In this document: in pieces, positions 51,572 to 63,049 of the stretch
Numbering within the stretch: the stretch's first letter is position 1
Layout: every line of letters starts with the position of its first letter
From: Seminavis robusta
Taxonomy: Eukaryota; Bacillariophyta; Bacillariophyceae; Naviculales; Naviculaceae
Assembly (NCBI GenBank): GCA_903772945.1
Contig: CAICTM010000342.1
Location: 1 to 64,000 of the forward strand
Direction: 5' to 3'
Length of the DNA stretch: 64,000 nucleotides
Position numbers and translations under genes: made by a program
The notes under the pieces: model-generated
Databases searched by the model: none
The model's input: only the letters and a program-made list of their open reading frames with translations
Told to the model about the DNA's origin: nothing

Positions 51572-52339
51572 TTAGGCAGCAGGGGCGACGTCCTTTTCTT
51601 TTTGCTGAAATAGAAAGAGGACACTCCAACGAAAGAAGAGAAAATCTTCCTCGCTGCAGACTCGTGCCACAGCTTGCTCCTGCTGCTGCTTGCCTGCTGC
51701 GGGATACCTCGTGCCAATCAAGGCTCGGATGGCCCCGACACAATGCAGAGTGAGTTCTGCCTGGCGTGCCGCACTGAGAGACTGTGCATGATAATGCTGC
51801 AGATAACCCAAGTTGTTAAAGAGAGCAAGTAGCTGCAACAGCACGTAGTCATCCATCGTTTCTTCTACCATGCAGTTTTCCGCAACAGACAGAGCCATCT
51901 TGTAGAGCTTAATGGCCATGTTCAGATCACTGGCTTGGTGCGTCTCGAGCCAGGCCAGAGTATGACTGAGGCCCAGGTTGTACAAGACCACGCAGGACGT
52001 ACGGTTCTCGCCCGCGTTGTCCGGGAGCACAAAGGCTCGATCAAAGCAACGAAAGACCGAACCAGCACGATCTGTGCGGCCATCTTCTTCGTCATCCACC
52101 GTACTCGAGTACACAGCAAAGTAAGCCCTCACTCCAACGGGAACACAGATGCGGCCAACACCACTGCCTCCACTGCTTCTGCGAGATTCGGTAGTAGATT
52201 CTCCAGAGTCCAGATTGGATCTTACCGCTGCCAGGGCCTCTTGAAGCTTGCCAATAGCATGACTGTGGTTGCCTACCTTGAGGAAATCAACGGCTTGGCC
52301 GTTGAGTGTTGAAACGCGAGGTGTTTCCTTAGTATTCAT
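51572..52339 (-). CDS. TPR-like helical protein
   Basis: 255 residues, no intron. Helical repeats of TPR type are visible: NGQAVDFLKVGNHSHAIGKL near the start (A-x-x-F-x-x-G-x-x-x-x-A-I), then VVLYNLGLSHTLAWLETHQA with NMAIKLYKMALSVAEN, and LALFNNLGYLQHYHAQSLSA. A Ser/Gly-rich loop separates the first from the second. The end is Gln/Glu rich and acid. TPR proteins act as scaffolds; no partner or pathway can be named. Similar short TPR proteins are frequent in diatoms. Confidence 0.65.
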   Translation of the reverse strand: MNTKETPRVSTLNGQAVDFLKVGNHSHAIGKLQEALAAVRSNLDSGESTTESRRSSGGSGVGRICVPVGVRAYFAVYSSTVDDEEDGRTDRAGSVFRCFDRAFVLPDNAGENRTSCVVLYNLGLSHTLAWLETHQASDLNMAIKLYKMALSVAENCMVEETMDDYVLLQLLALFNNLGYLQHYHAQSLSAARQAELTLHCVGAIRALIGTRYPAAGKQQQEQAVARVCSEEDFLFFRWSVLFLFQQKEKDVAPAA

Positions 52340-53455
52340 GGTTCCTGTTTGTGTTTGTGTTTGTTTTTACTTCGGGCTCCTCCTCAATTTGAAGTTGTGA
52401 AGGGAGGAAAAGTTTGAGAGAGAGAGAGAAAAGGAGTGATGAGAAAATTGGGAAAGAAACTTGGATACAGACCTGGCTCCTTCCAGATTTTTTATCGGAA
52501 GCAGTTCGGAAGCATCTCGACGAATGATAATCGAACCGATGACGCCATTCCTTTGCTGCGTATGACCAGGTAGTCTGCACGTGGAGGCGTACTTGTAGAT
52601 TCTTTGGCGACTGGGATGATTTAAGAATAGCTAACTGCAAGTCAGATTTATTGACTGCTCTTTGCATCATTGAAACAGGGGGTCTTCATGTTAAAGATGA
52701 CCACGTACGAAGGTCACTCTCACGACTCTATTCTACAAGACCGGTACAAGTATGCTAAGCCAGTCTAAGCTTTTAATAATACATGTAATAAACTACTTGC
52801 TAGAGCTCTGAGTACTGTCATGCTCTCATGCAGGGTGTGGGACTCACATGAAATACACGCTGCGTGTACTCGATGTGAGTACGGGTACTGAGTACTGAGT
52901 ATACTCTTCCCCTGACGCAAGAAACTATGGACTGCAGATGGACTACCGGCATCGGTATGGTACGAGTAGCCCGAAACCTTCGCTTTGTCTTTCTGGGAAG
53001 GGCAATGTTATTAGGGAGGGTCATGACTGCAAGGACTACCAAAGAATACCGCGGACTGTTCAATAGTCCCAGCAAGTTTCTTCCTCCTGTGCCATTACGG
53101 AACTGCCCCCCAAAGGTCGTCGCGGTCACTGGTCATTGAACATTCATTTATGTTTAGAATCAACAAACCCTAAATACTCCTCCAGAAAAGTCTAGGCACC
53201 AGGCAAAGAAAGGAATTTCTTACATCATGTTCTGTCCAAAATCCAGATGAAGCACGAAGTAGAGCCGAAGTACATAAGATGACATTGTAGTAACTTTTGA
53301 AGTGCTCTATAATAACTACTACAACATGACATTGTAGTATTGTAGTATCTGATATCTGAGCTTCTATCTCTGAAAGTGGGTCGCGCCTGGCTGGGTGCGT
53401 CTGTAGCTTGCTTGGAATCCTAGATGCCGCTTTGGCTAGTACCAATATCTTGTAG

Positions 53456-54560
53456 TACTGTAGTTATAGCTAAGAGCAAGGATGAACCCAATGGTAAAGT
53501 TCAGCCCTACAGTGAAAGATCCAGAAGAAAGCAACCCTTTGTCTTGGCTACATGTGCCGGTATTTGAAAAGGCTGGCTGACCATCCAGCATTCACGTGAA
53601 GCAAAGCTGCATGAAAGCTCTTGGGAAAACGAACCAAGAGCGGAGTTGTCATGCTTGGACAAGCTCTTGGACCTTGGACATCTTCTAACTCGCTCCTCTC
53701 GGAATTCAGCAGACTGCAAAGGACGCACGCAACGTGGGAATGTAATGAGTCAAGATTGAGAATCATTCACGATGGCTGCCTTAGAATGTACTAGCTCTGG
53801 TAGTTTACCGATGAATGGTGACCCGAAAGAGTTCGCTCTTCCTTCAACGAGTTGGGGAACTCAGACACCGCTGTGTCTCGTAGATGCCGCTTGGCCGACC
53901 CGATGGCTGGTCGTGAGCTCCCAACTCCCAGTGCTGCCCGGAACTGGTACATGTTCTGTCAACAGGCTTGAAGCATGAAGAGCTCATTAAGTACTGGCTA
54001 GTAGCCTTTGAAGTGCACTGTTTGCTGGGGCTGGCCGTTCAGCCAGATTTTTGACCCTGCTCTCCTGGCTAGCTCTGGCTCGGAGCTCGTAGACTGCCAC
54101 TTGGCTGGCCAGCCAGCCAGCAGACTAATCATGAGATATTATGTAAACATCATGGAAACCCAATCGTAGAACAGTCCACTTTGTTGAATGAAGGATTCAG
54201 TAGAAAGTAACTCTTTTGTCTTTGGCTAGCTAGCTAGGAGGGCCAGTCTGATAGTCAAGCACTCACGTGAAAGCTTCATGGAAGCTCGTTGAAAAAACGC
54301 ACGAAGAGCGGTCGTCATTCGATTCGCCGTTACGGACATCAAACACCTCTAAAACCACTGATACCAGAACCTTTCGTTGGCAGTCACCTTTCGTTGGCAA
54401 CTGTCAAATTCCTTCTGGGAATTCCCGGAACTCCACAAACTGACTTTTTCACAGGGAAGTCACGTGCGGAAGTTCTCAATCAATACTCATGACTGGCTGC
54501 TGGCGAGTCCGAAAGGAATGATTACCCTTCGAGGAGTTGGGGAACTCCCTTCCTTTGATT
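53456..54560 (+). repeat. Degenerate direct repeat, two copies
   Basis: Sequence from about 53488 (CCCAATGGTAAAG, then AGAAAGCAACCCTTTGTCTT, CACGTGAAGC, AGAGCGGAGTTGTCAT) is echoed from about 54160 (CCCAATCGTAGAAC, AGAAAGTAACTCTTTTGTCT, CACGTGAAAGC, AGAGCGGTCGTCAT). The following GAGTTGGGGAACTC also occurs twice (about 53848 and 54534). The copies are diverged and non-coding. Confidence 0.6.
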
Positions 54561-55252
54561 GAATCGAATCGAATCATTCGGAGAACCAGGTGGTACCAGT
54601 AAGGAGTAGTCTAGATGAGGACTTGCCAACTAGCCTAACTGCTAAGATCAGGACTACTGAGAGTGCAATTGGTCCAATCCAGGTTGCAACCCTGGGCTGA
54701 AAATTGAGGAGGTTGTCGACAATTTGGTTGATGTATCAAGAAGTGGCTGAAGATTGGCTAGTAGTGCACGGATTGGAGGTCCGGGTTTAGGCTGTACGCA
54801 GTTCTGACACAGGGCTGAAGAAACCTCAAAGCCACCTCTCAAATACACTGTTCGTTCCCCGCCAGTATGAAGGGATTGTTTGCTTCTTTTTTTAAAAGTA
54901 AAATTGAAGAATGGTTCTTTTGATCGTGCCTGGTGGCTGCCTGGCTGAAAGACCACAGCACACCAAAGGTGGTTCCAAGCAGCCAGTGTAATGTGTCAAC
55001 CTGCTGTGCAGAGGACACAATCACAGGCAGCCTGAGACTTGTTCTTCTTGGAAGCAGAGGTGGGCGGCTACCATGTTCACCACTCACGTTGTCGTTGCCT
55101 GCTTTCATAGTGGCCGTTGTGTCCAAAGCTTGCCCTCAAGCCAACGGCGTCCATCCAATCAAATGCACCAGCCAAATGGAAGCCATGGAGGGAGATACAG
55201 TACATGCCTAGCTAGCTACTGTATTAATAGCAGCAGTGCATTATTGGAGCAG

Positions 55253-55647
55253 AACCTACAGGAAAGTCCTGCAAAAGCTGGAATCGCTGAATGGATCTGT
55301 AAAAGTGTTGAATTTGAGTTCAACAGTGTTGACTTTTGTTAAACAGTTGTTCAACACTTATTTAAACACTTTTTCAACACTTTTTCAACAGTGTTGAATA
55401 CTGTTTAACACTGAATTCAACAGATGTTGAATCCATTAGTAGATAGTTACAGTAAAAGTGTTGAAAATAATGTACAAAAATGCAACAGTAAATCCAACAG
55501 TTGTTGAAACGGAGTCAACATTAAATCAAGAGCTCTTCAACACTTTAATTAACACTTTTTCAACACTTGTTGGATTTATTCAACAATCAGGCTGTTTAAT
55601 TAAAGAGTATCGCAAAAACTCAGTTTTTGCGGGACTTTCCTGGGGTT
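55253..55647. repeat. Foldback element with TTCAACA-rich core
   Basis: Terminal inverted repeats of about 27 bases: AACCTACAGGAAAGTCCTGC at 55253-55272 pairs with GCGGGACTTTCCTGGGGTT at 55629-55647 (few mismatches). The inner part, 55313-55600, has more than a dozen TTCAACA or TGTTGAA copies in both orientations. A perfect short hairpin, CGCAAAAACTCAGTTTTTGC, marks 55611-55630. Probably a non-autonomous foldback or MITE; no protein. Confidence 0.65.
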
Positions 55648-55723
55648 CATTTTATAAAAAAATGAGTGCACATACATTCAACCAAAAATATCCACCCGCA
55701 CCACTTTGTAACTGGAACCGGTA

Positions 55724-56212
55724 CAGTCAACACTCACTAAAGTTCCACCCCCCAGCATTAAGAAAAAAACGGAACTTAGCTGAATTACGGAACTTTAGAT
55801 ATTTGGAGCCCCATATCGGCCTGTTCGTGGTCTTAGGACCCACTTGGGGTGGTTCCTGTCATATTCTATTGTTGTTGGGGGGAAAGGAGAGATAAGTGGT
55901 CTTGGGGTGGAACTGCTTTGCTCCTATGTATGGTGTCTGTATTGTGTTGGACAAGTAGAACATGCTATGTGGCTAGCTAGTTTTGAGCTCTCTAACATGC
56001 CTGTCATGAAAGATAGATGAAGAAACTTCATATATGTATAAATGAACAATCTGAATGCTGGGTCCTAATTGGCAGCACTGTCTCAAACTGCCACAAAGCA
56101 CATTCACTTGTCAGTCATGAGAACTAGTGACTCAGGGGGGGCAGCCCTGAAAAAGAGGAACTTTGTAGAGTAATGGAACTTAAGAAAACGGAACTTAAGT
56201 GAGTGTTGACTG
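55724..56212. mobile_element. MITE-like element, Tc1/mariner type
   Basis: Inverted ends CAGTCAACACTCACTAAAGT (55724-55743) and ACTTAAGTGAGTGTTGACTG (56193-56212) match as terminal inverted repeats, flanked on both sides by TA (55722-55723 and 56213-56214), the usual target duplication of Tc1/mariner elements. The 489-base body codes for nothing; GGAACTT repeats recur inside it. Ends are close to identical, hinting at modest age. Plain DNA transposon derivative without transposase. Confidence 0.65.
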
Positions 56213-56403
56213 TACCGACAGCGCACGGACGGCGGACGGTCGAAAGATCCAAAAGATCGCGATCCTTTGTGAAGAACAATGATGAGAACCGTAACTCTTC
56301 CACTTCCCTCATTTTTGTTGGCAGCAATCCAACGCCAATCCCATCCTCAATCCATAGCCCACTATAAGGTACCTGTAGTAGTACCGTAGACTTAAAAGAC
56401 ACC

Positions 56404-59400
56404 ATGGCTACAGCAGCGATACATTCGAGAGATGCCACGGGCATGAAAGTCTCGTTTCGCGAAGATGTGGTGTTTTCTCCCGAGGACACCAAGGCGCTGT
56501 CGACTCGGTCCGGAATCTCCCACTCGAGTTATGGTTCGGGTGACTCGCCGTCTTCCTCCACCAACAAGTTTTCCAAACTCCGCTCCGGTCTCATTCGGGA
56601 ACAAACGAATCGAGATCCCTTTTTTTCGTATCAGGTCACACGCCATTTGGGCGCTGGATCCATGGGCGATGTCAAGTTGGTCAAGAAACGAGCCGATAAA
56701 GTGGGCGGATCGGCCCGACGAGACATTCAAGAAGCTGTGAGGCGACAAAAACGAGAAAAGGAGTGTTTGCGAATGCCCGTGGTGGGTTCCATCTTTCAGT
56801 TCTGTGTCGATGGCGATCTCAAAGTCGACGACGGATCGGCCAGTCATCACAGCTTTCTCAGCATCACCAAAGCCGTGGGGGAAGATCGCACGGTTTCTAC
56901 TACTTCGAGGAGTTTTGAAGACTCGCTTTTGAATGGACTGGGTGGTGCGTCACCCGACAACAACAACAATAATAATAGCCACGAAATCATTTATGCCATG
57001 AAATCAATCCACTTGAATCAGGTCCATCGCAAAGAAATTGTCGACGAATTGAGAAATGAAATTGCCATTTTGAAAGACTTGGATCATCCCAATATTGTAC
57101 GAGCGATTGAAACCTTTGAATTCAATGGGAAAATATCCATTGTCATGGAAGTCTGTTCCGGTGGAGACTTGTTTGCACGTGATCCCTACACCGAGCCAGA
57201 GGCCGCTCGCATTGTCAGTTCCGTTCTGAGCGCCATTGCCTACATGCATTCTCGACAAATTGTACACCGGGATCTCAAGTTTGAGTAAGTGGCTTTTTCA
57301 TTCAGTCATGTCATACTATCCCTTGGATTATTCATTCGTTTTCTGCTCTCCCTGATTATTGACGACACGACTCCTCCCTTCCTACCGCACAGGAACATTT
57401 TATGGGCCAATACATCTCCCATGTCCGAAATCAAACTGATCGACTTTGGTCTCTCCAAAGTCTACGTGGATCACAACAAAAAACTCACAGACGCCTGTGG
57501 AACAATATACACCATGGCACCCGAAGTCATCTTGGGACAACACACGGAAAAGGCAGACATGTGGTCCATTGGTGAGACAACAAGTGTTACGCTGTGTACT
57601 TATTTGTACTTGCGCCTCGTAAATCTGTACATTGGTGAAACATGATTGAATCCATCATTCCTAACTTACCACTGATTGACGTTCCTGTCCACACAGGCGT
57701 GGTTGCGTTTATGCTACTGGCTTCAGCACTTCCGTTTCATGGCAAGGGACAAACGGAGGTCATGAGACGCATTGTCAACAATTCGTACGCGTTTGATGGA
57801 CGACGATGGAAAAGAATTTCACCACAGGCCAAAGACTTTATTCGACAGCTGCTCGTATCGGACCCCGACCATCGCGCCAATGCCGAACGGGCTCTGGCAT
57901 CCGAGTGGTTGACGCTCCAGTCGGCACCGACGGGTACCGAAAGGGCTCTACGACCGGAGGAAGAGAAAATGGTGGTGGCCTCCATGCAACGATATTCCGG
58001 GTATCCCAAACTTCAAAAGATGGTACGTATTATATTAGACAAGCAAGCAAGCAAGATGAAGCAACCTTCTTGTGTGTGATTGGAGTGTGCTGGTCACTCA
58101 CGAAATAACTTACTCGCTATTAGGCACTGATGGTCGTGGCGCACAAGTCTAGCAGCGAAGAGATTGGCGCCTTGCGCAAACAGTTTCAGAAATATAACTC
58201 CCGACATGATGGCTCCATTTGGTTCGACGAGTTTTGCAAAGCCATGAGCGAATATAACCATTCCAATGAAGAATTGCGCTGTATATTTGATGCCATGGTG
58301 AGTCGAGTCAGTCAGTGGTGTTTTGATCCTTTTGCTGGGATTGTACTGTATTGTATCGAGCTAAGATTCCGACTCTTTTATTTGCAGGACTTGGCTGGTA
58401 GCGGCAAAGTCCGATACACGGAGTTCATTGCCGCCACCATTGAAGCCCACGGGGCAATCAGCGAAGCTCGTTTGGCAGAAGCATTTGATCGCCTGGATTG
58501 CGATGACTCTGGGTACATTACGGCCGATGACTTGAGAGAAATTCTGGGCGATGGCCTTTCACGGGAGGAAATCGATGCAATTATTGCCGAAGCAGACTTG
58601 ACCAAGGACAAAACTGTCTCCTACAGCGAGTACTTGGCACTTTGGGAAGGCAAACACGAGACCAACAAAGCTGAAAACCCCAAGGCCTTACAAAGCGAAT
58701 TCACAAGCTTTCGGTCGGAGATGGACGCCTCCGATATGGAAGCAGCCGACGCGCGGAACGCCTTCCTCCAAGAAAAGAACCTTCAAAATACACTCCATAC
58801 ATGGTCTCTGGAGATGCAGCTTCCAACCCAAGAGTTTGCGAAGGGATGCAGTTTCTTGCATGTAGTGGCCCTGGGCAATCTATCCGATGTGGAGGTGGTC
58901 CTAGAGGAGCGACCTACGCTCAGTCTATTCCGAGACTATGACCGCCGAACAGCCCTGCACATTGCTGCTGCAGAAGGTCATGTGGATATTTGTGCATATT
59001 TGATAAAGAAGGGAGCCAGGGTCAACCGGAGTGACCGATGGGGTGGCTTTCCACTGGATGATGCCCACAGGCATGGATGCTCTGATGTAGTCAACCTATT
59101 GCGCAAGCAGGGAGCCAAATTTGGAAACACTTCTCAGACAGTAAATCTCATCACAGCTGCTTCACAAGGAAATGTTGAGGAAGTCAGGACACTGTTGGAG
59201 TTTGGAAGCATGGATTTGAATCAAGGTGACTATGATCACCGTCGGGCATTGCATTTGGCAGCCAACGAAGGTCATTTGGAAGTAGTGAAAGTACTTTGTG
59301 AGGCTGGGGCTGATGTCAATGTGAAAGATAGATGGGGTATGAAATGCGATGAATGGTGCTGAATCGCGTTGAATCAGTCCTTGCTCACATCCTTTTCCAT

Positions 59401-60257
59401 TCTTTCTTGACCTTCCAGGGGATCGGCCACTGGATGATGCGAGAAAGGCCAAGAAAAATGCAAGCGCCATAGTGAAAGTTTTGAGTGGAGCTGTTGTTGT
59501 GCCTTCCCCCGATCAACAATCCGCAAGAATGCATGATTTGTCAGCCCAACAAAGAGCGACTTTGAAACCAGCTGAATCACAAGATGAAGGAATGACACAA
59601 CTCCCAGTTCAAGAATTTGCCATGGGATGCAGCGTTCTCCACCAGGCAGCCTTGGGGAACCAGGTTGTCTTGGAAATGATATTTCTGGAGCAACCTGCAC
59701 TGATTCATTTCAGGGATTATGACCGCCGTAGTGCACTGCACATTGCTGCTTCAGAAGGCCACGAGGGCATTTGCCAATATTTGGTCATGAAAGGTGCAAG
59801 GATCAACCGTGTTGATAGATGGGGAGGGTCTCCTCTTGATGATGCCCACAGGCACAAGCATGCAGATGTTGTCAAGTTTCTCCGTGAGAATGGTGCAAAA
59901 TTTGGAAGCACCTCTCAGGTGACCAACTTCATCACATCAGCATCAGAAGGAGATGTAGAGGAAGTTCAATCCTTTCTGGAATTCGGAAGTGTTGAAATAG
60001 ATGTTGGAGATTACGACAAAAGAACAGCATTACATCTAGCCGTTGGTGAAGGGCATTTGGAAATTGTCAAGTTGCTCTGTCAGGCCGGTGCCAATGTCAA
60101 CGTCGAAGATCGATGGCGACATCGCCCTCTGGATGATGCAAGGTACACCAAGAAGAATTCTGCTGACATCATGAAGGTCCTGCTAGAACATGGGGCAAAA
60201 TCCACCAAGATTTCTACCATGATGAGGACAGCTCTTTTGAAGTTGATGGGAAGGTAG
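56404..60257 (+). CDS. Calcium-dependent protein kinase fused to duplicated ankyrin repeats (6 exons)
   Basis: Exons by GT-AG ends and frame: 56404-57284, 57393-57571, 57697-58022, 58124-58297, 58388-59336, 59419-60257; 1115 residues. Kinase from about residue 77: LGAGSMGDVKLVKK (P-loop), YAMKSI (catalytic Lys), HRDLKFENILW across intron 1, DFGLSKV, APEVILG. The segment between P-loop and Lys is enlarged by a long Ser/Asn-rich insertion. Four EF-hands follow: the first degenerate (NSRHDGSIWFDEF), the second DLAGSGKVRYTEF, the third canonical (DCDDSGYITADD), the fourth DLTKDKTVSYSE. The last 430 residues hold two tandem copies of an ankyrin block, each LPxQEFAxGCSxLHxxALGN, then DYDRRxALHIAAxEGH, DRWGGxPLDDAHRH and DRWxxRPLDDAR. 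Likely Ca2+-activated Ser/Thr kinase with an extra binding module. Such a fusion is not a usual plant CDPK. Confidence 0.85.
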
Positions 60258-61044
60258 TGCGTAGTGCAACTCAGCCTGGCGGAGGCTGCGTATATCAATG
60301 CCAATAAGCAAACGAACTAAGTTGATTCCCTGATTTCAGAGACTTGGCGAAGAAGGATTGATCCGTTTTGATCCATTGTTGGATGATAAAAACAAGATCA
60401 GAGTTTTGAAGTTAACTGTAGTACGCGTCGAATAGTCCTTAGAATACGGTAGAGACGGAAGACGATTCAACCACCCTCTATAGCTCTCTAGGTAGCTCTA
60501 GAACTTTGGATGCTTTATGACGCTTCCGCCGTACGATGTATTAAAATAGCAACGTGAACTTCGCGAGAAGTCGAGCACCGAGCACCAGCTTTGCAGAGCA
60601 AGCAACCATGCCCCAGAGCCGGCCAGTCGTGGGAATCGAATCGATCACCCATCCATTCGTTCCACGTGCCAGAAAGCCGCCGCCTTGAACCGTTACAAGA
60701 GCAGAAAGGTCGTCTTCAATGCAAATAAATGTACCGGTACCAGTACGTGTACCGGATCTTGAGTGTTCCGTTTGATGTCCCAGATTTCGATTCGGCCAAA
60801 CTATCTGCACAAAGGATCTCTTTGGCTCAGCGGCCGGCACTGGTACATTGTACCGGTCGCGAGTTTCGCACCACAATCTGCAATCTGCAACACCCTCACA
60901 GCATTGGACCTTGTGCAAATTATTCGCTTTCCTGAATTGACTTCTTGCATAGTCCAGACTAAGGATGGTCTGAACCTCCAACTAAGATACTTCGACCAAC
61001 ATAATATCACTTTCACTTCCACACAATCAGATCAAATCAGCAAA
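60258..61044. other. Intergenic region upstream of the first sulfotransferase
   Basis: The frame of the sulfotransferase is open upstream to 60763, but the second copy lacks that extension, so it is taken as non-coding. Part of this sequence (60550-60610 and 60905-61044) is repeated upstream of the second copy. Confidence 0.55.
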
Positions 61045-61911
61045 ATGATGTTGGACACAACCAAAGAGCTTCCGTTCGTGATTGGGGCTGGTGTGGGTCG
61101 AACAGGCACCCATTCCCTTCAGGCCGCCTTGATTACCCTGGGCTACAACAAACCGTTTCACATGCATGAGATTCTGGATGGACTTGTGGATGCGGATCCA
61201 TGGTTTGAGCTGGCGGCAAATGAACGAGCCACAGGAATGATCAACAACACATTGGCCCTCAAGATGGCTCAAAATGTCATTGATCTTGGATACACTGCCA
61301 CCACTGACTACCCCTGCTGCTTCCTCTATTCTGAATTTTTGGAGCTCACCAATGGCAAAGGAAAGGTCATTTTGTCGGTCCGATCCAGTCCAAGTGACTG
61401 GAAGAAATCGGTCCTCGATACAATTGGGATCCTTTCTCTTCCATTCTTCAAGCCACCATTTTCATTCAGCCCATTCTTTTCCCAGTTTGCTGGTGTCCTT
61501 GTCCCTTGGCTGTGGGAACGCACTGGAGTTGCCAATCTAGGACAGATTGATGTCCCTACGGAATCTTTAATTGACTACGAAGACAGCATGGAGGCTGCCT
61601 ACACACAATGGATTAAGACCATCAAGAAGCAAGTGCCTCCTGAACAGCTCCTTATTCATCATGCCAAGGACGGGTACCCCCCACTCTGCAAGTTTCTTGG
61701 TATTGAAAAGGCTGACTGCCCAAAAGAAGACTACCCCCATATTGGTGACACACAAGAAATGAAGCAGTTGATTCGAACATTTGAGATTGTGACAGAAGTC
61801 TTTTGGCCAGTTGTAGCCTTGCTAGGCCTGCTGCTGGTGCTAGTGATTCGGCGTGTGATGCGTAGGAACGGAAAGGGAATGTTCAGCAAGACCGCAAAAA
61901 AGGTGGACTGA
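61045..61911 (+). CDS. Sulfotransferase-family protein, copy 1
   Basis: 288 residues, intronless. The start FVIGAGVGRTGTHSLQAAL is the PAPS-binding P-loop form found in the Sulfotransfer_4 group (VIGAGxPRTGT), followed by HMHEIL, then TTDYPCCFLYSEFLE and KVILSVRSSPSDWKKSVL, where the family has the 3'-phosphate-binding Arg and Ser. The C-terminus ends in a hydrophobic helix (VVALLGLLLVLVIRRVM) and a basic tail, so it is probably tail-anchored in the ER or Golgi. The ATG at 61045 is preferred over the upstream open frame because the tandem copy begins there. Substrate unknown: a carbohydrate, lipid or small alcohol is possible. The next gene is its near-identical duplicate. Confidence 0.75.
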   Translation: MMLDTTKELPFVIGAGVGRTGTHSLQAALITLGYNKPFHMHEILDGLVDADPWFELAANERATGMINNTLALKMAQNVIDLGYTATTDYPCCFLYSEFLELTNGKGKVILSVRSSPSDWKKSVLDTIGILSLPFFKPPFSFSPFFSQFAGVLVPWLWERTGVANLGQIDVPTESLIDYEDSMEAAYTQWIKTIKKQVPPEQLLIHHAKDGYPPLCKFLGIEKADCPKEDYPHIGDTQEMKQLIRTFEIVTEVFWPVVALLGLLLVLVIRRVMRRNGKGMFSKTAKKVD

Positions 61912-63049
61912 GCACTGAATGTTGAAACTTTATGATTCTTCCAAGGTTGCAACGAGCAATCGTTTTCTTCGGTAGATAACCTCCCAATACTAGACCCCCC
62001 GTGTCATCAAATAGCACTACATGTAGCTACTAGGAGAGGATACTCGCTTCGATTCGAAATTCAGCGAGAGGAAGACGAGCACGAGCTTTGGCAGAGCAAG
62101 CACCACACGATGAGAAAGACGCAGCCAGCATGCAGTGGGAATGACGAAGTGACTACGTCAACACGTGATGTTTGCGGCAGTACCCGAAGCAACAAGACAA
62201 TGTGCATCAGACAAGGACAGCCAGCCGGAGGCTAGTGCCCTCAACTGGCATTTTTCTAAAGGCCAAGGAAAGGGTTCTGGTTTGATCGCTAGCCTTAACC
62301 TTGCGCGGTTTCCATGGCTAGCCTTAACCTTGCAAGGGAAACCGCACCATATGTACATAGCTAGCCTTAACCTTGCAAGGGAAACCGCACCATATGTACG
62401 CGACACACACACACACACAGCACTCAACGTACACACACCTACACACACACACACACACACACACAAGATAAAGTTCAAAAGGCCCTCAGCTTGCTAGCTG
62501 GTAGTTGAGGGCAATACCGTACTCATGCGGCAGCATTGGACGACTGTAGTATTGCCTGTCAACGAAACTGCGAAGCCTCTCGTTGCCCTTCGTACTTCGT
62601 ACAGTACGGACCGTACAGTACGGACCGGCGGAGCGGAGCGGAGCGGACCGGACCGTATGCTGGCATTACAAAGTCTTTTCACACAAAACTTGCAAAAACC
62701 TTCAGGCACAGCAAAAAGAGCATTGAAATATTGAAATAGAAAGTGTTGAGAGAACGGCATCGCAAAGTGCCTTCATGGATCGAGATCTTCAACTTTGAAT
62801 TGGTAATTTTGTTGGAGGGAGGAACATTTGACGACCGCTGTTTTTGATGCCGAGATGCCATAGAGCCATCTGGATGACTGCTCCTGTTCACGCGAATGGT
62901 ATCTTTTTTGCCGTGTCAAAAGCGTTGGACCTTGCTGCCAATTTGCTTTCCCTGAATAACATCTTGCATAGAAGGATGTTCTGAACCTCAAACAAAGATA
63001 CTTTGGACTAACCTAATAGCACTTTCACTTTCACAATCAGATCAGCAAA
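61912..63049. other. Intergenic region between the two sulfotransferase copies
   Basis: Holds a CA microsatellite (about 62403-62465), three copies of a GCTAGCCTTAACCTTGC unit (62289, 62318 and 62360), a GC-rich palindromic stretch (62600-62660) and duplicated flank sequence of the sulfotransferase. No gene. Confidence 0.6.
62289..62400 (+). repeat. Three-copy local repeat and CA microsatellite nearby
   Basis: The unit GCTAGCCTTAACCTTGC recurs three times; the last two units also share AAGGGAAACCGCACCATATG. Directly after it (about 62403-62465) an imperfect CA repeat is present. Not coding. Confidence 0.8.

Larger units (their letters stand above)
52340..56403. other. Repeat-rich intergenic region
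   Basis: No gene supported in 4 kb. Contains two diverged non-coding repeat blocks (53456-53760 and 54160-54560), several CTAG runs, a foldback repeat (55253-55647) and a mariner-like MITE (55724-56212). Many short palindromes and the CTAG runs suggest old insertions. Confidence 0.6.

Noticed and set aside
60763-61044. N-terminal extension of the first sulfotransferase
   Set aside because: The open frame upstream is not conserved in the duplicate, has no targeting features and lies before a good ATG shared by both copies.
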